Source: an uncultured Flavobacteriales bacterium
GTDB lineage: Bacteria > Bacteroidota > Bacteroidia > Flavobacteriales_G > Salibacteraceae
Assembly: GCA_913062955.1 (NCBI GenBank)
Contig: CAJXZP010000024.1
Span: forward strand, 1 to 45,852
DNA: 45,852 bases
Direction: 5' to 3'
Positions 33,526 through 42,350 of this stretch are shown here, piece after piece; position 1 is the first letter of the stretch, and every line of letters begins with the position of its first letter. Under the pieces are notes generated by a model that was not told the origin of the DNA, made no database searches, and worked only from the letters and a program-made list of their open reading frames with translations. The position numbers and the translations under genes are program-made.

Positions 33526-35682
33526 TTACAAGTTAAGTTCCACGTAATCTAGTATTTTTTGCATTAGATGAATGCGGTCTTTCCCACGAACATTATGTTC
33601 GTGACCCGGGTATTCAAAATAGTCTACTTGAACACCATTTTTAACACATTCCTTTAAAAATAAATCAGAATGTTGTTTGACCACTGTAGGATCTACAGTC
33701 CCATGAATGATTAAAAGTTTGTCTTTTAAGTCTTTCGCCCGCATCAAATTAGACGTTAACTCAAAACCTTCCTTATTGGTTTCTGGAGTATCCATATATC
33801 TTTCGGTATACATAACTTCATAATAACTCCAATCCATAACAGGTCCACCTGCAACACCTACTTTAAATTCACCTGGGTAAGAGGTTAAAAGACTCGTGGT
33901 CATAAATCCACCGTAACTCCATCCATGAACTCCAATACGTGAACCATCCACATAAGGCAGACTTTTTAAATGCGAAACTCCTGTCATTTGGTCTTGCATT
34001 TCTAATTGACCTAATTGTCTGAAAGTGGACTGTTCAAATTCAATACCTCTATTTGTGCTACCTCTGCCATCCAGGGTGTAAACGATGTATCCTTTGTTGG
34101 CAAAATGATGCATCCATAAAGAAGCGCTTGCCAACCAGTTGGAGTGTAGTAATTGTACCCCAGGTCCATTGTAAACGTAAATCAAAACAGGATATTTTTT
34201 GGTTTCATCAAAGTCGTAAGGTAAAACCATCCGTGTATGAAGTATGGTGTGACCATCATTAGCGGTTAAGGTTTCTAATCTGGTTTCTCCAATTTTATAG
34301 GCCTTCAATGGATTTTCAGCGGTCATTAAATTGCTAATAGAACCATTTCCTAATTCGACTAAATCATAAGAATTTGGTGTGGTTAAAGAAGAACTTCTAA
34401 CGATTGCAAATTTATGATTGTCTGTTAACAGAGCAGTAGAGTGGTAGGCGTCTCCTTTGGTGATTTGCTTAAAATCACTTCCTCCATTTTGATCCAAACT
34501 CGCTACATATAAGTGTTGATCAATTTTGTCTTTATCGTTACCTAAAAACCAAACCTTTCTAGAAGAGGCATCATAACCTAAAAATGAACGTACAATGACA
34601 TTCGGTGTTTCTACTTTCCAATGCGTATTTCCTTCCACATTGTACACGTAAAATTGATTTAAACCACCCAATTCAGTTTGCCATAAAAACTCGCCTTTCC
34701 CAATAAAGTGTAATCCATGAGTAGGATGTACATATTCCTTATCGGTTTCGTTTAAAATTACAGTGGTTTGATTTCCCGTTTTTACGTCATATTGATTTAA
34801 AACTAAAGAATCTTGACCTCTATTTAAACTAGCAGCATATACATACTTTTCGGATGGGTCCCAACTTAAAGAAGTTAAATAACTCTCCTTGGCATTGTTA
34901 GAGTTAAGGTAAACTACCTTTTTTCCTTTTAATGAATAAATACCAATTTTCACTTCCTCACTTGGCATTCCAGCCATTGGGTACTTGGTGGAATTCGTAT
35001 GGGCTGGACGAGTCGAATAATCAATCAAAGGATAGTTGGTAACCTGGGATTCATCTTTTTCATAAAACGCTAATGCATTTCCTTTATCACTCCATATGAT
35101 TCCCGTTTCAATTCCAAATTCTACCCTACTAACAGTTTGTCCTGCAACAATGTTTGAATTGGTATGTTGGGTCACAACGGTTTCTTCGCCATTAATAGAA
35201 ATAACTATGTTATTATTTCTTGTAAAAGCAAAATCGGCCGAACCTGGACGAAAACTATAGTTTTCACCATCTTTAGGAAGATCGGCATGCTTCGTTGCTT
35301 TTTTTGTTTTTGTATTATAAATGTAAATACTTCCAGAATAAAAGAAGTACGCTTCGTTTGGAGAAAGCCAATTGAAATTCGGTAAGCGTTTCATTGCTTT
35401 TTTGACTACTAATTGAGCCCCCAACTCTTTGGTAGTTATAATTTCGTTCTTTTCAAAACTGACCGCATCTACCCGGACCAATACTTGTTCCTTTTCCGAA
35501 TCTTCGGTATACGTATATTGCGTGGTATTTGGAATCCAGTGAAGGTTACTTAACCTTTCTGGACCTAGGGTAGACCAACCTTTCCTAACGGCATCGTTTA
35601 AGGAGAGATCTTGCTGTGCTTGGGTAAATGCTGGAACCGAAAGTAGCAGTCCCAAAGCCCCTATAAGAATTGATTTCTTCAT
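33526..35682 (-). CDS. S9 family prolyl oligopeptidase (dipeptidyl peptidase IV-like)
   Basis: The 718-residue secreted enzyme has a signal peptide (cut near FTQAQ) and an eight-bladed-propeller-type N-terminal region (about 30-480, with SWDPSEKYVYAAS and similar blades). The C-terminal alpha/beta hydrolase has Ser589 in GWSYGGF, Asp664 in HGTVDPT and His696 in PGHEHNV. Members remove X-Pro or X-Ala dipeptides from peptide N-termini in the periplasm. It is a single gene between the methyltransferase (44 bp upstream) and a shared terminator. Enzyme class is secure; exact cleavage preference is not shown. Confidence 0.93.
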   Translation of the reverse strand: MKKSILIGALGLLLSVPAFTQAQQDLSLNDAVRKGWSTLGPERLSNLHWIPNTTQYTYTEDSEKEQVLVRVDAVSFEKNEIITTKELGAQLVVKKAMKRLPNFNWLSPNEAYFFYSGSIYIYNTKTKKATKHADLPKDGENYSFRPGSADFAFTRNNNIVISINGEETVVTQHTNSNIVAGQTVSRVEFGIETGIIWSDKGNALAFYEKDESQVTNYPLIDYSTRPAHTNSTKYPMAGMPSEEVKIGIYSLKGKKVVYLNSNNAKESYLTSLSWDPSEKYVYAASLNRGQDSLVLNQYDVKTGNQTTVILNETDKEYVHPTHGLHFIGKGEFLWQTELGGLNQFYVYNVEGNTHWKVETPNVIVRSFLGYDASSRKVWFLGNDKDKIDQHLYVASLDQNGGSDFKQITKGDAYHSTALLTDNHKFAIVRSSSLTTPNSYDLVELGNGSISNLMTAENPLKAYKIGETRLETLTANDGHTILHTRMVLPYDFDETKKYPVLIYVYNGPGVQLLHSNWLASASLWMHHFANKGYIVYTLDGRGSTNRGIEFEQSTFRQLGQLEMQDQMTGVSHLKSLPYVDGSRIGVHGWSYGGFMTTSLLTSYPGEFKVGVAGGPVMDWSYYEVMYTERYMDTPETNKEGFELTSNLMRAKDLKDKLLIIHGTVDPTVVKQHSDLFLKECVKNGVQVDYFEYPGHEHNVRGKDRIHLMQKILDYVELNL

Positions 35683-35726
35683 ATTATATGTTTCTATTTG
35701 TTCGTTGTATTAATGTGGTAAAAGAA

Positions 35727-36455
35727 TCACTTACGTGTGATTTTAGCAAGGTATTGGTGGTTTTCTTCTTCAAAGATTTTAACAGCGTTAAAGCCTGCTT
35801 TTTCAGCAGCATCTTGCAAGGAATTGAAATCAATGAATAACCAGTCAAATTTCCCTCCCATTTCACCTTGAAATTCCATTTGATATTCTACTTCACCATA
35901 ATAGTCCCCATTTAAATCAATAAGAACACTCCCGTCTTCTTCTTGATACAAATGGAGTAGGTCACTAGAATCGGCAATGATTAATCCATCCTCATTTAAT
36001 AAGGTATCCACTTTTTCAAAGAAATGAGCTACCTTATCTAATTGGCCCATTACTCCAAAACCATTCATTAACATTAATATAGTATCGTATGTATCAGATT
36101 CAATGGCATAAAAGTCTTGTAACTGAGCATTCTTTATGCCATTTTCCTTCATGATTGAAACCGCCCCTTCAGAAATATCGATAGCGGTAATATCCATCCC
36201 TCTGTTTTGTAATTCCAACGAATGAATCCCCGTTCCAGCCCCCACATCTAAAATGGTACCCTTGCATAAATCAAGGGCCTGGGATTCGATTTCAGGAAAA
36301 TCTTTCTCCTTACGGAAAAACCAGGAAACAGGGTAAGCTTCTGTTTCAGCGATATCCGAATGTATAATGAGTTCTTGGTCTCCTGGATTTTCTAGGTAAT
36401 TCAATAGAGCTTTACCATAAATATCGGGAACGATGTTGTGTTTGTTATTTTCCAA
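35727..36455 (-). CDS. Class I SAM-dependent methyltransferase
   Basis: The 242-residue cytosolic protein has the SAM-binding motif I ILDVGAGTG (68-76), the acidic end of strand 2 in DITAIDIS, and LMLMNGFGVMGQL after strand 4. The substrate cannot be told. The reading frame begins at TTG 36455 (no ATG or GTG lies upstream before a stop, and the next Met is too far inside), so a TTG start is likely. It diverges from the small gene at 36501; the two starts are 45 bp apart and their promoters must overlap. Confidence 0.88.
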   Translation of the reverse strand: MENNKHNIVPDIYGKALLNYLENPGDQELIIHSDIAETEAYPVSWFFRKEKDFPEIESQALDLCKGTILDVGAGTGIHSLELQNRGMDITAIDISEGAVSIMKENGIKNAQLQDFYAIESDTYDTILMLMNGFGVMGQLDKVAHFFEKVDTLLNEDGLIIADSSDLLHLYQEEDGSVLIDLNGDYYGEVEYQMEFQGEMGGKFDWLFIDFNSLQDAAEKAGFNAVKIFEEENHQYLAKITRK

Positions 36456-36468
36456 TGCTTTAAATTTG
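36436..36468 (+). promoter_or_regulatory. Promoter of the 88-residue gene
   Basis: TTG (36436-36438) and TAAATTTG (36461-36468) are 22 nt apart; the ATG at 36501 follows 32 nt later. The box overlaps the region just upstream of the divergent methyltransferase start. Confidence 0.6.
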
Positions 36469-36500
36469 CGCGATATTACAAATGTACTTAAGTATAAATT

Positions 36501-36767
36501 ATGGCAAGTAGAAGAGATTTAAAAAGAGCAATAAATGCAGAAATTGCAGACGTTATAGATCATTGTTACGATATTGTAGCTGAATCTCCTGAAAAGGAAG
36601 CAAAAATGAACGAAATCGTAGATGCTTCCGTAGAGTTATACGATAAGATGATAATTGCCATCAATAACTATAAAACAGCCGATAATAAAGGGGCCTATTT
36701 TGCGGAAATTGAAGCTTCTTTAGAAAAAGAATTGGAAGGTTTAAATCAGAAAGTCACTAAATTATAG
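36501..36767 (+). CDS. Small conserved helical protein
   Basis: The 88-residue protein is cytosolic, almost wholly helical and charged (RRDLKRAINAEIADVIDHCYDIV, EASLEKELEGLNQKV). It resembles short hypothetical proteins widespread in Bacteroidota; I know no function. Its last codons and stop form the left arm and part of the right arm of a terminator hairpin, so transcription termination is built into the gene end. Confidence 0.8.
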   Translation: MASRRDLKRAINAEIADVIDHCYDIVAESPEKEAKMNEIVDASVELYDKMIIAINNYKTADNKGAYFAEIEASLEKELEGLNQKVTKL

Positions 36768-36778
36768 TGACTTTTTTT
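36750..36778 (+). terminator. Terminator overlapping the stop codon of the 88-residue gene
   Basis: AAAGTCACTA (36750-36759) pairs with TAGTGACTTT (36765-36774) around AATTA, followed by more T to 36778. The TAG stop is at 36765-36767, inside the right arm. Confidence 0.8.
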
Positions 36779-36789
36779 ACACAATTTAA

Positions 36790-36996
36790 ATGAAAGGTGT
36801 CGTTCCCTTTTTAGTGGTGGTTTTGGTAATTGTAATAGCCGTTTTAGGTTCGTACAATTTGAAACAGCTGGATACCATCCAAATATTGAACGAAGAGATT
36901 TTTGAACAAGCCAGATTAAGACATAATCTAGTGATGGAAAAATATGGCTTGGAAAAAAAGCTAGAAAAATTAGAACAAGATAGCCTGTCTAATTAA
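36790..36996 (+). CDS. Small single-pass membrane protein with coiled coil
   Basis: The 68-residue protein has one N-terminal membrane segment (VVPFLVVVLVIVIAVLGSY, residues 4-22) followed by a charged helix likely to form a coiled coil (EKYGLEKKLEKLEQDS). No family is recognised; the shape recalls short division- or envelope-associated anchors such as FtsL/FtsB, but the context does not support that. It begins 12 bp after a terminator and has no clear promoter, so it may depend on read-through. Its 3' end overlaps the convergent response regulator by 8 nt. Confidence 0.65.
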   Translation: MKGVVPFLVVVLVIVIAVLGSYNLKQLDTIQILNEEIFEQARLRHNLVMEKYGLEKKLEKLEQDSLSN

Positions 36997-37384
36997 CCTC
37001 CAATAGCGATTTTGTGTATTTAAGCATTTCCTTAGTTTTCAATTGGTCTATGGGTTTAACAAAGAATTTTTGTACCCCAGGATAACTTAAACAAGAATTC
37101 TGATTCTTGGAAAGAATAGACGAACTTAACATGAAAATAGTGGGAACCATTGCTTTTTCTTGTAGCAATTTCAATAATCCTAAGCCATCTAATTCAGGCA
37201 TATGGAAGTCTAACAGTACCACGTAGTCGTTTGGATGCTTTTTTAAAATATCGTAACCAATAAGACCATTGTCTGCGGTATGAATAGATCCTTTGAAACC
37301 AGCAATTTCTATATTTCTTTTAGCTAGCATCCTGGCAATTGGATCGTCATCAATAATAAGAATGTTTTTTGGGGAGTTTGACAT
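36989..37384 (-). CDS. Orphan response regulator (receiver domain only)
   Basis: The 131-residue protein is a single CheY-like receiver: acidic pocket IIDDDP, phospho-acceptor Asp59 in LLDFHMPELDG, Ser87 region in FMLSSSI, and Lys110 in FVKPID. It has no output domain and no kinase gene alongside, so it probably acts by protein contact or in a phosphorelay. A possible upstream kinase is not identified in this window; linking it to the hybrid kinase at the left edge would be speculation. Confidence 0.93.
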   Translation of the reverse strand: MSNSPKNILIIDDDPIARMLAKRNIEIAGFKGSIHTADNGLIGYDILKKHPNDYVVLLDFHMPELDGLGLLKLLQEKAMVPTIFMLSSSILSKNQNSCLSYPGVQKFFVKPIDQLKTKEMLKYTKSLLEVN

Positions 37385-37465
37385 GTTTCAAATATAGCAG
37401 TGGAACCTCTTATTAATGAAACGTTGTAATGAACTTATACTTTAACTATTGTTAATAACTAGACC

Positions 37466-38377
37466 TTATCTGACTTTTGAATTAACAAAGTTGGGTGCAT
37501 CTATCCATATTTTATCAATGATATAAATACCAATCAAAATGCACAGGCCTGCAAGGGTTTGAATAATAGGGATGTTTGTGAAATAAATAAGAATAAATGG
37601 AATAACATTCCCGATTAATACATTTCCAATCCAAAACATGTTTTTGAACTTTCCGGTCACTATTTCTTTCACTAAATCACTTTGGTGAGAGTTTTTTCGA
37701 GTTAAAAAGAATTCAATCGTATTAATAATAGCGTTTAATAAGATACCGATATGTAAAACCACATCTACATAGAAACCCCAGGTAGATCCAATTCTGAAAA
37801 TTGCATCTACAATACTGTATGCAGCTCCTCCAGCCATAATACTATGAACCAACATATGTAAGGATAACGCCAACCTGTTCCAATGGTGTTTGCGTTTGTT
37901 TCGCCCAAATAAGTAGGAGGTATATAGGGAAACGCAAAAAGCGGAAAACCCCGTGAGATAAATGAATATAAGGCTTAATATCCGCCAGTGATAGGCAATT
38001 GAAATAGCAAAAAAAGTGGTGAATATTCCAAAAAGGGTAATAACATAAGCTCCCATAACAAAAGGAGTGTTTCGACTGGGGTTTAATAAACGTTTCAAAA
38101 AAGTTGCGTAGTCCTTTATATCTCGAGCTAATAATAGGGAAGTGACGATAAGAAAAAATAATGAAATAAGGGTTCCCGTGTAAATTGCCGATGGCCTCAC
38201 CGACATAAATGGTTGTTCCAAAATATGATTTAAAAACAAACCAATAAAAAGAAGCATAAAAGAACCGCTAGAAATAGCATTGGAAAGTACATAACCAGAC
38301 GTTTTCCAATCCTCTTGAAAACTCCTGTTTAATGGCGTTTTATGACAGGTACTCCTTTTTTCCGTTTTTTCTTTCAA
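37466..38377 (-). CDS. NrfD/PsrC-like integral membrane protein
   Basis: The 303-residue protein has about eight membrane segments. Its first half resembles NrfD/PsrC subunits: W..GYVLSNAISSGSFMLLF, then LLLARDIKDYATFLKRLLNPSRNTPFVMGAYVITLFG, which parallels the WDL..P.RF...L..P...SW...GA pattern of that family. NrfD-like subunits pass quinol electrons to a partner iron-sulfur protein; no such partner gene is here. The only usable start is TTG 38377, since a stop lies upstream in frame. The gene follows the DUF5615 gene by 43 bp on the same strand. The family call rests on pattern by eye, so moderate certainty. Confidence 0.6.
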   Translation of the reverse strand: MKEKTEKRSTCHKTPLNRSFQEDWKTSGYVLSNAISSGSFMLLFIGLFLNHILEQPFMSVRPSAIYTGTLISLFFLIVTSLLLARDIKDYATFLKRLLNPSRNTPFVMGAYVITLFGIFTTFFAISIAYHWRILSLIFIYLTGFSAFCVSLYTSYLFGRNKRKHHWNRLALSLHMLVHSIMAGGAAYSIVDAIFRIGSTWGFYVDVVLHIGILLNAIINTIEFFLTRKNSHQSDLVKEIVTGKFKNMFWIGNVLIGNVIPFILIYFTNIPIIQTLAGLCILIGIYIIDKIWIDAPNFVNSKVR

Positions 38378-38420
38378 TGGAGGTAGATTGTATAAATGGA
38401 AGTCAATACAATAAATTCAA

Positions 38421-38756
38421 CTAGGCTTGAATCGTTAAACAAACAGCAACTTGCTCTTCCACAAATTCTTGGATGGAATCAAAATGTACTCTTAAAACCC
38501 ATTCCAGCTTTGTGGTAGTGATCACATCTCCTTTTATATAAATCGTTTTCGGAGATTTTTTTGAAATAATGGATAAATTTAGAAATTCTGGGTCCGTGGA
38601 TACTAGAATCATTTTTTGATCCAAAGCAAGTTTCCAAATTTCCAAATCAGAAGCATTACCAAGGGACAGCATACTTACATGTACTGAATTTGGAAAAACA
38701 TCTTCCATGCTAGCAACGATTCTTTTTCCTACGTTTTGATCTAGTAATAGTTTCAT
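38421..38756 (-). CDS. DUF5615 PIN-like toxin-type protein
   Basis: The 111-residue protein begins with LLLDQNVGKRI, the conserved acidic strand of PIN-like nucleases, and has a second acidic site in ILVSTDPEFLNL. Domain DUF5615 (Mut7-C/PIN-like) is normally encoded right after DUF433 genes, as here (5 bp gap), and is predicted to be an RNase toxin of a VapBC-like pair. Toxicity is inferred from family and context, not shown. Confidence 0.85.
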   Translation of the reverse strand: MKLLLDQNVGKRIVASMEDVFPNSVHVSMLSLGNASDLEIWKLALDQKMILVSTDPEFLNLSIISKKSPKTIYIKGDVITTTKLEWVLRVHFDSIQEFVEEQVAVCLTIQA

Positions 38757-38761
38757 AGTTA

Positions 38762-38974
38762 TTAAGCAGTAAAACTCATTTTTAATTCTCTATTAGCCGC
38801 AAAAGACAAACAGGCATTAATGTGTTCCACATTTAACTCGATATGGTCATTTAAAATGTCGGATTTCGACATCCCGGAAGCTAACCAGTTTAAAACCTCA
38901 GAAACCGTGATACGGGTACCCTTGATCACTGGTTTTCCAAATCTTTTTTCTGGTTTGATTTCAATTAGTTCCAT
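38762..38974 (-). CDS. DUF433 antitoxin-type protein
   Basis: The 70-residue protein carries the DUF433 core KPVIKGTRITVSEVLNWLASGMS followed by a helix-turn-helix-like end (ILNDHIELNVEHINACLSFA). DUF433 proteins are small winged-helix-like DNA-binding partners of DUF5615 proteins. It is the first gene of the pair and would both neutralise the toxin and repress the promoter, by family analogy. Confidence 0.88.
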   Translation of the reverse strand: MELIEIKPEKRFGKPVIKGTRITVSEVLNWLASGMSKSDILNDHIELNVEHINACLSFAANRELKMSFTA

Positions 38975-39055
38975 TCAAATTCTGTTTTTAGTAAATCGAT
39001 AGTTCCACAAAGAAAATAATATTAGGTGTAATCGGAAACATCCAAATAGAATTTT

Positions 39056-39090
39056 ATCCCCAATGTTATCAACCCTTTAGATTTGGGGAT
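39056..39090. repeat. Inverted repeat between the DUF433 gene and tkt
   Basis: ATCCCCAA (39056-39063) is mirrored by TTGGGGAT (39083-39090) across 19 nt. It lies in the 285-bp divergent region, with no T tract. Confidence 0.4.
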
Positions 39091-39150
39091 GAAAGTAAAT
39101 AAATGATTCTAATTCCCCTAGAATAATTGGTTTTTAACCGTTTTTATAAT

Positions 39151-39169
39151 TGTCAACCAATTGTTGACA
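39151..39169. promoter_or_regulatory. Operator-like palindrome upstream of tkt
   Basis: TGTCAAC (39151-39157), CAATT spacer and GTTGACA (39163-39169) form a symmetric 19-bp site, 51 bp before the tkt -7 box. It has the size and symmetry of a dimeric repressor or activator site; no regulator is identified. Confidence 0.45.
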
Positions 39170-39220
39170 GATTTTAGAATTTAATCTTTTTCAGAGGATC
39201 AAAATTAACCATCAAACCAT

Positions 39221-39228
39221 TAAATTTG
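39221..39228 (+). promoter_or_regulatory. -7 box of transketolase
   Basis: TAAATTTG followed by CAG lies 31 nt before the ATG at 39260; same extended form as other boxes in the window. Confidence 0.5.
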
Positions 39229-39259
39229 CAGCCATATTTTAAAACAAAAATTACGTCAC

Positions 39260-41254
39260 ATGTCATCAAATAAAAATATGATTGCCGAAACTGCCAAAAT
39301 TATCCGTGGATTATCAATGGATGGGGTACAAAAAGCTAATTCAGGTCATCCTGGAATGCCCATGGGTATGGCTGATATTGCAGCGGTTTTATGGACCAAT
39401 CATTTAAACCACAATCCGAACAATCCAGCTTGGTTTAATCGCGATCGTTTTGTTTTATCCAACGGGCACGGATCCATGTTAATCTATAGCTTGTTGCATT
39501 TATATGGGTACGATTTAAGTATTGATGACCTTAAAGAATTTAGACAATGGGGAAGTAAAACTCCAGGTCACCCAGAAAACTTTATGACCTCTGGAATTGA
39601 AACCACTACAGGACCTTTAGGGCAAGGGATTTCCAATGCAGTGGGTATGGCAATGGCCGAGGTTTCTTTAGCAGGTAGATATAATAAGGAAGATAATAAT
39701 ATTGTAGATCACTATACCTACTGTTTTATTGGTGATGGTGATTTAGAAGAAGGTATTTCTCATGAAGCATGTTCATTAGCTGGACATCATAAATTAGGTA
39801 AATTGGTCGTGTTGTATGATGACAATAACATCACCATTGACGGAGACACTAGTTTAAGTTTCTCAGAGGATACTTTAAAAAGATTCGAATCCTACGGATG
39901 GCATGTGCAAGCATGTGATGGGCATGATTTAGAGGCGATAGATAACGCTATTGATGGGGCTAAAGCAGAAGAGGGGAAACCTTCTTTAATTGCCTGTAAA
40001 ACCACTATTGGATTTGGAAGTCCTAAAAAAGCAGGTACTTCTTCCGCACACGGAGAGCCTTTAGGTGCAGAAGAAATTATTATAACTAAAACTAAATTAG
40101 GTTTACCATTAGTAGATTTTTACGTTTCGGATGAAGTCAAAGAGTTTTGTTTGGCTTCTGGTAACGAAGGAGTAAATGCCGAAGAAGATTGGAATATGCA
40201 ATTGGCCAATTATACCAATTTACATGCCGATGCTGCTATTGAGTTTAAAGCTTTGATTAGAGGTGGTGTGAAGGATTTCGAATTTGAAATGCCCACTTTT
40301 ACCCCCGGTAAATCAATCGCAACTAGAGGTGCTTCCGGAGCGGTATTGGATGCTATTGTGTCCAAGATTCCAAGTTTAATTGGTGGTTCTGCCGATTTAA
40401 GTCCATCGAATAAAACCTTCCCTAAATCGGAGGTCGCATTTACTCCCGAAGATAGAGCCGGTAGATATGTGCATTACGGAGTTCGTGAGCACGCCATGGG
40501 CGCTATCATGAACGGAATGTTCTTACATGGTGGAGTTATTCCTTATGCAGGTACATTCTTCGTGTTCTCTGATTATTTCCGTCCAGCCATGCGTATGGCG
40601 GCATTGATGAATGTTCAAGCTATTTATGTTTTAACGCATGATTCTATTGGTTTGGGTGAAGATGGCCCAACACATCAACCAGAATCTCATTTAGCTTCTT
40701 TACGTTCTATTCCAAATATGTCTGTTATTCGTCCAATGTGTGCCGATGAAACCGTTTATGCCTGGAAAATGGGCTTAGAAAATATAACGGGGCCAACGTC
40801 ATTGGTATTAACTCGTCAAAACCTACCTGTTTTAGATCGAACAACGGGTGTATATGCATCTGCAGAAAACGCTATGAAAGGAGCCTACGTCTTAACAGAA
40901 GACGAAGGGTTTAACGTGATTTTAATGGGATCTGGCTCGGAAGTGGAAATTGCACTAGATGCAAAAGATACTTTGAATGATGCAGGTATTAAAGTAAGAG
41001 TGGTGTCTGTACCAGCAATGGAAACATTTGAAAAACAATCGGACGAATACAAAGCATCCGTATTGCCTGATAATGGTTCGGTAAGAGTTGCAATAGAAGC
41101 AGGATCAACCATGCCTTGGTACAAATATGTAGGATTAAAAGGAGCGGTAGTTGGAATGGATTCATTTGGAGCATCCGCACCGTATAAAGTACTTTACGAA
41201 AAATTCGGGATTACTCCTGAAAAAGTAGTCAGTCTTGTAAAAGAGAGATTATAA
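39260..41254 (+). CDS. tkt: Transketolase
   Basis: The 664-residue full-length enzyme moves two-carbon ketol units in the pentose phosphate pathway using thiamine diphosphate. Visible sites are His30 in SGHPGMPMG, the cofactor motif GDGDLEEG (158-165) continuing to DDNNITIDG, the catalytic Glu near residue 410 in YGVREHAMG, and [18 protein letters not shown]. The length is that of the standard bacterial and yeast enzyme rather than the split form. It is followed by a strong terminator and then by gap, so central carbon genes are neighbours here but not one operon. Confidence 0.97.
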   Translation: MSSNKNMIAETAKIIRGLSMDGVQKANSGHPGMPMGMADIAAVLWTNHLNHNPNNPAWFNRDRFVLSNGHGSMLIYSLLHLYGYDLSIDDLKEFRQWGSKTPGHPENFMTSGIETTTGPLGQGISNAVGMAMAEVSLAGRYNKEDNNIVDHYTYCFIGDGDLEEGISHEACSLAGHHKLGKLVVLYDDNNITIDGDTSLSFSEDTLKRFESYGWHVQACDGHDLEAIDNAIDGAKAEEGKPSLIACKTTIGFGSPKKAGTSSAHGEPLGAEEIIITKTKLGLPLVDFYVSDEVKEFCLASGNEGVNAEEDWNMQLANYTNLHADAAIEFKALIRGGVKDFEFEMPTFTPGKSIATRGASGAVLDAIVSKIPSLIGGSADLSPSNKTFPKSEVAFTPEDRAGRYVHYGVREHAMGAIMNGMFLHGGVIPYAGTFFVFSDYFRPAMRMAALMNVQAIYVLTHDSIGLGEDGPTHQPESHLASLRSIPNMSVIRPMCADETVYAWKMGLENITGPTSLVLTRQNLPVLDRTTGVYASAENAMKGAYVLTEDEGFNVILMGSGSEVEIALDAKDTLNDAGIKVRVVSVPAMETFEKQSDEYKASVLPDNGSVRVAIEAGSTMPWYKYVGLKGAVVGMDSFGASAPYKVLYEKFGITPEKVVSLVKERL

Positions 41255-41257
41255 TTG

Positions 41258-41290
41258 AAAAAGGAGGATGTGAAAATCCTCCTTTTTTTT
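41258..41290 (+). terminator. Terminator after tkt
   Basis: AAAAAGGAGGAT (41258-41269) pairs with ATCCTCCTTTTT (41276-41287) around GTGAAA and runs into a T tract to 41290. Confidence 0.92.
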
Positions 41291-41348
41291 CCACTACCAT
41301 TTTCTTAACCCCAAAGAATTAGAGCTAATAATTTTAGTATTTAGAGGA

Positions 41349-42350
41349 ATGAAAAGAATTGCAATTAACGGACTGGGTCGAATTGGAAGACTAACACTTA
41401 GAAATCTATTACAAGAAAAGGATGTGGAAGTGGTTGCCGTAAATGACCTTACATCAAGTAGAACAGTGTCTCATTTGTTTAAGTACGATACCGCACACGG
41501 AATTTTCCCTGAAAAAGTATCGGCTACCGAAAACGAATTAGTGATCGGGAATCAAAAAATTGCCTATTTTAATATTAAAAATCCGGAAGAATTACCGTGG
41601 AGAGAGCTTAAGGTAGATATCGTATTGGAATGTACGGGCGTTTTCAGAACCAAAGAGGAGGCAAGTATGCATCTTAATGCTGGAGCTAAAAAAGTGGTGA
41701 TTTCAGCTCCTGCAAAAGGAGAACCCGTTCCATTTGTGGTATTGGGGGTAAATGATGAGATTCTAACTCCTGAAGTGGCTATTATTTCTAATGCTTCTTG
41801 TACCACCAATTGTTTGGCTCCTGTGGTTCAACTCATCAATGATACCTGGGGGATTTCACATGGTTTCATTACCACAACCCATGCCTATACGGCCGATCAA
41901 CGTTTGCAAGATGCTCCCCATGCCGATTTAAGAAGAGCTAGAGCAGCCGCACAAAATATTATACCAACCACCACAGGTGCTGGAGAAGCTTTAGGCGTGG
42001 TTATTCCTTCAGTAAAAGGAAAACTGCATGCCTCTGCCATTAGAGTTCCTGTAATCACGGGTTCCTTAATTGAATTAACTTGTGTGGTGAATGATTCGGT
42101 TACCGTTGAAGAAATAAATTTAGCATTTAAACGTGCCTCCAATTTGCAGTTTAAAGGAATCTTACAATACAATGAAGACCCCATAGTTTCGAGTGATATT
42201 ATAGGAAATAAGTATTCCTCTATATTTGATGCACCTTTAACCCTTGTGCATGGGGATTTAATAAAGGTGACCAGTTGGTACGATAATGAATCTGGATATG
42301 CCGCTCGTATGGCCGATTTGACGATTCGGATGGCGCAATTAACGGCTTAA
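41349..42350 (+). CDS. gap: Type I glyceraldehyde-3-phosphate dehydrogenase
   Basis: The 333-residue enzyme oxidises glyceraldehyde 3-phosphate to 1,3-bisphosphoglycerate with NAD. It has the Rossmann motif INGLGRIGR, Asp33 in VNDL favouring NAD over NADP, catalytic Cys151 in SNASCTTNC, His178 in TTTHAYT, and the S-loop DAPHADLRRARAAAQNI. It lies 94 bp after tkt, beyond a terminator, and I find no clean TAnnTTTG box; TAATTTTA is the nearest match. Bacteroidota often carry more than one gap copy, so this may not be the main glycolytic one. Confidence 0.96.
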   Translation: MKRIAINGLGRIGRLTLRNLLQEKDVEVVAVNDLTSSRTVSHLFKYDTAHGIFPEKVSATENELVIGNQKIAYFNIKNPEELPWRELKVDIVLECTGVFRTKEEASMHLNAGAKKVVISAPAKGEPVPFVVLGVNDEILTPEVAIISNASCTTNCLAPVVQLINDTWGISHGFITTTHAYTADQRLQDAPHADLRRARAAAQNIIPTTTGAGEALGVVIPSVKGKLHASAIRVPVITGSLIELTCVVNDSVTVEEINLAFKRASNLQFKGILQYNEDPIVSSDIIGNKYSSIFDAPLTLVHGDLIKVTSWYDNESGYAARMADLTIRMAQLTA

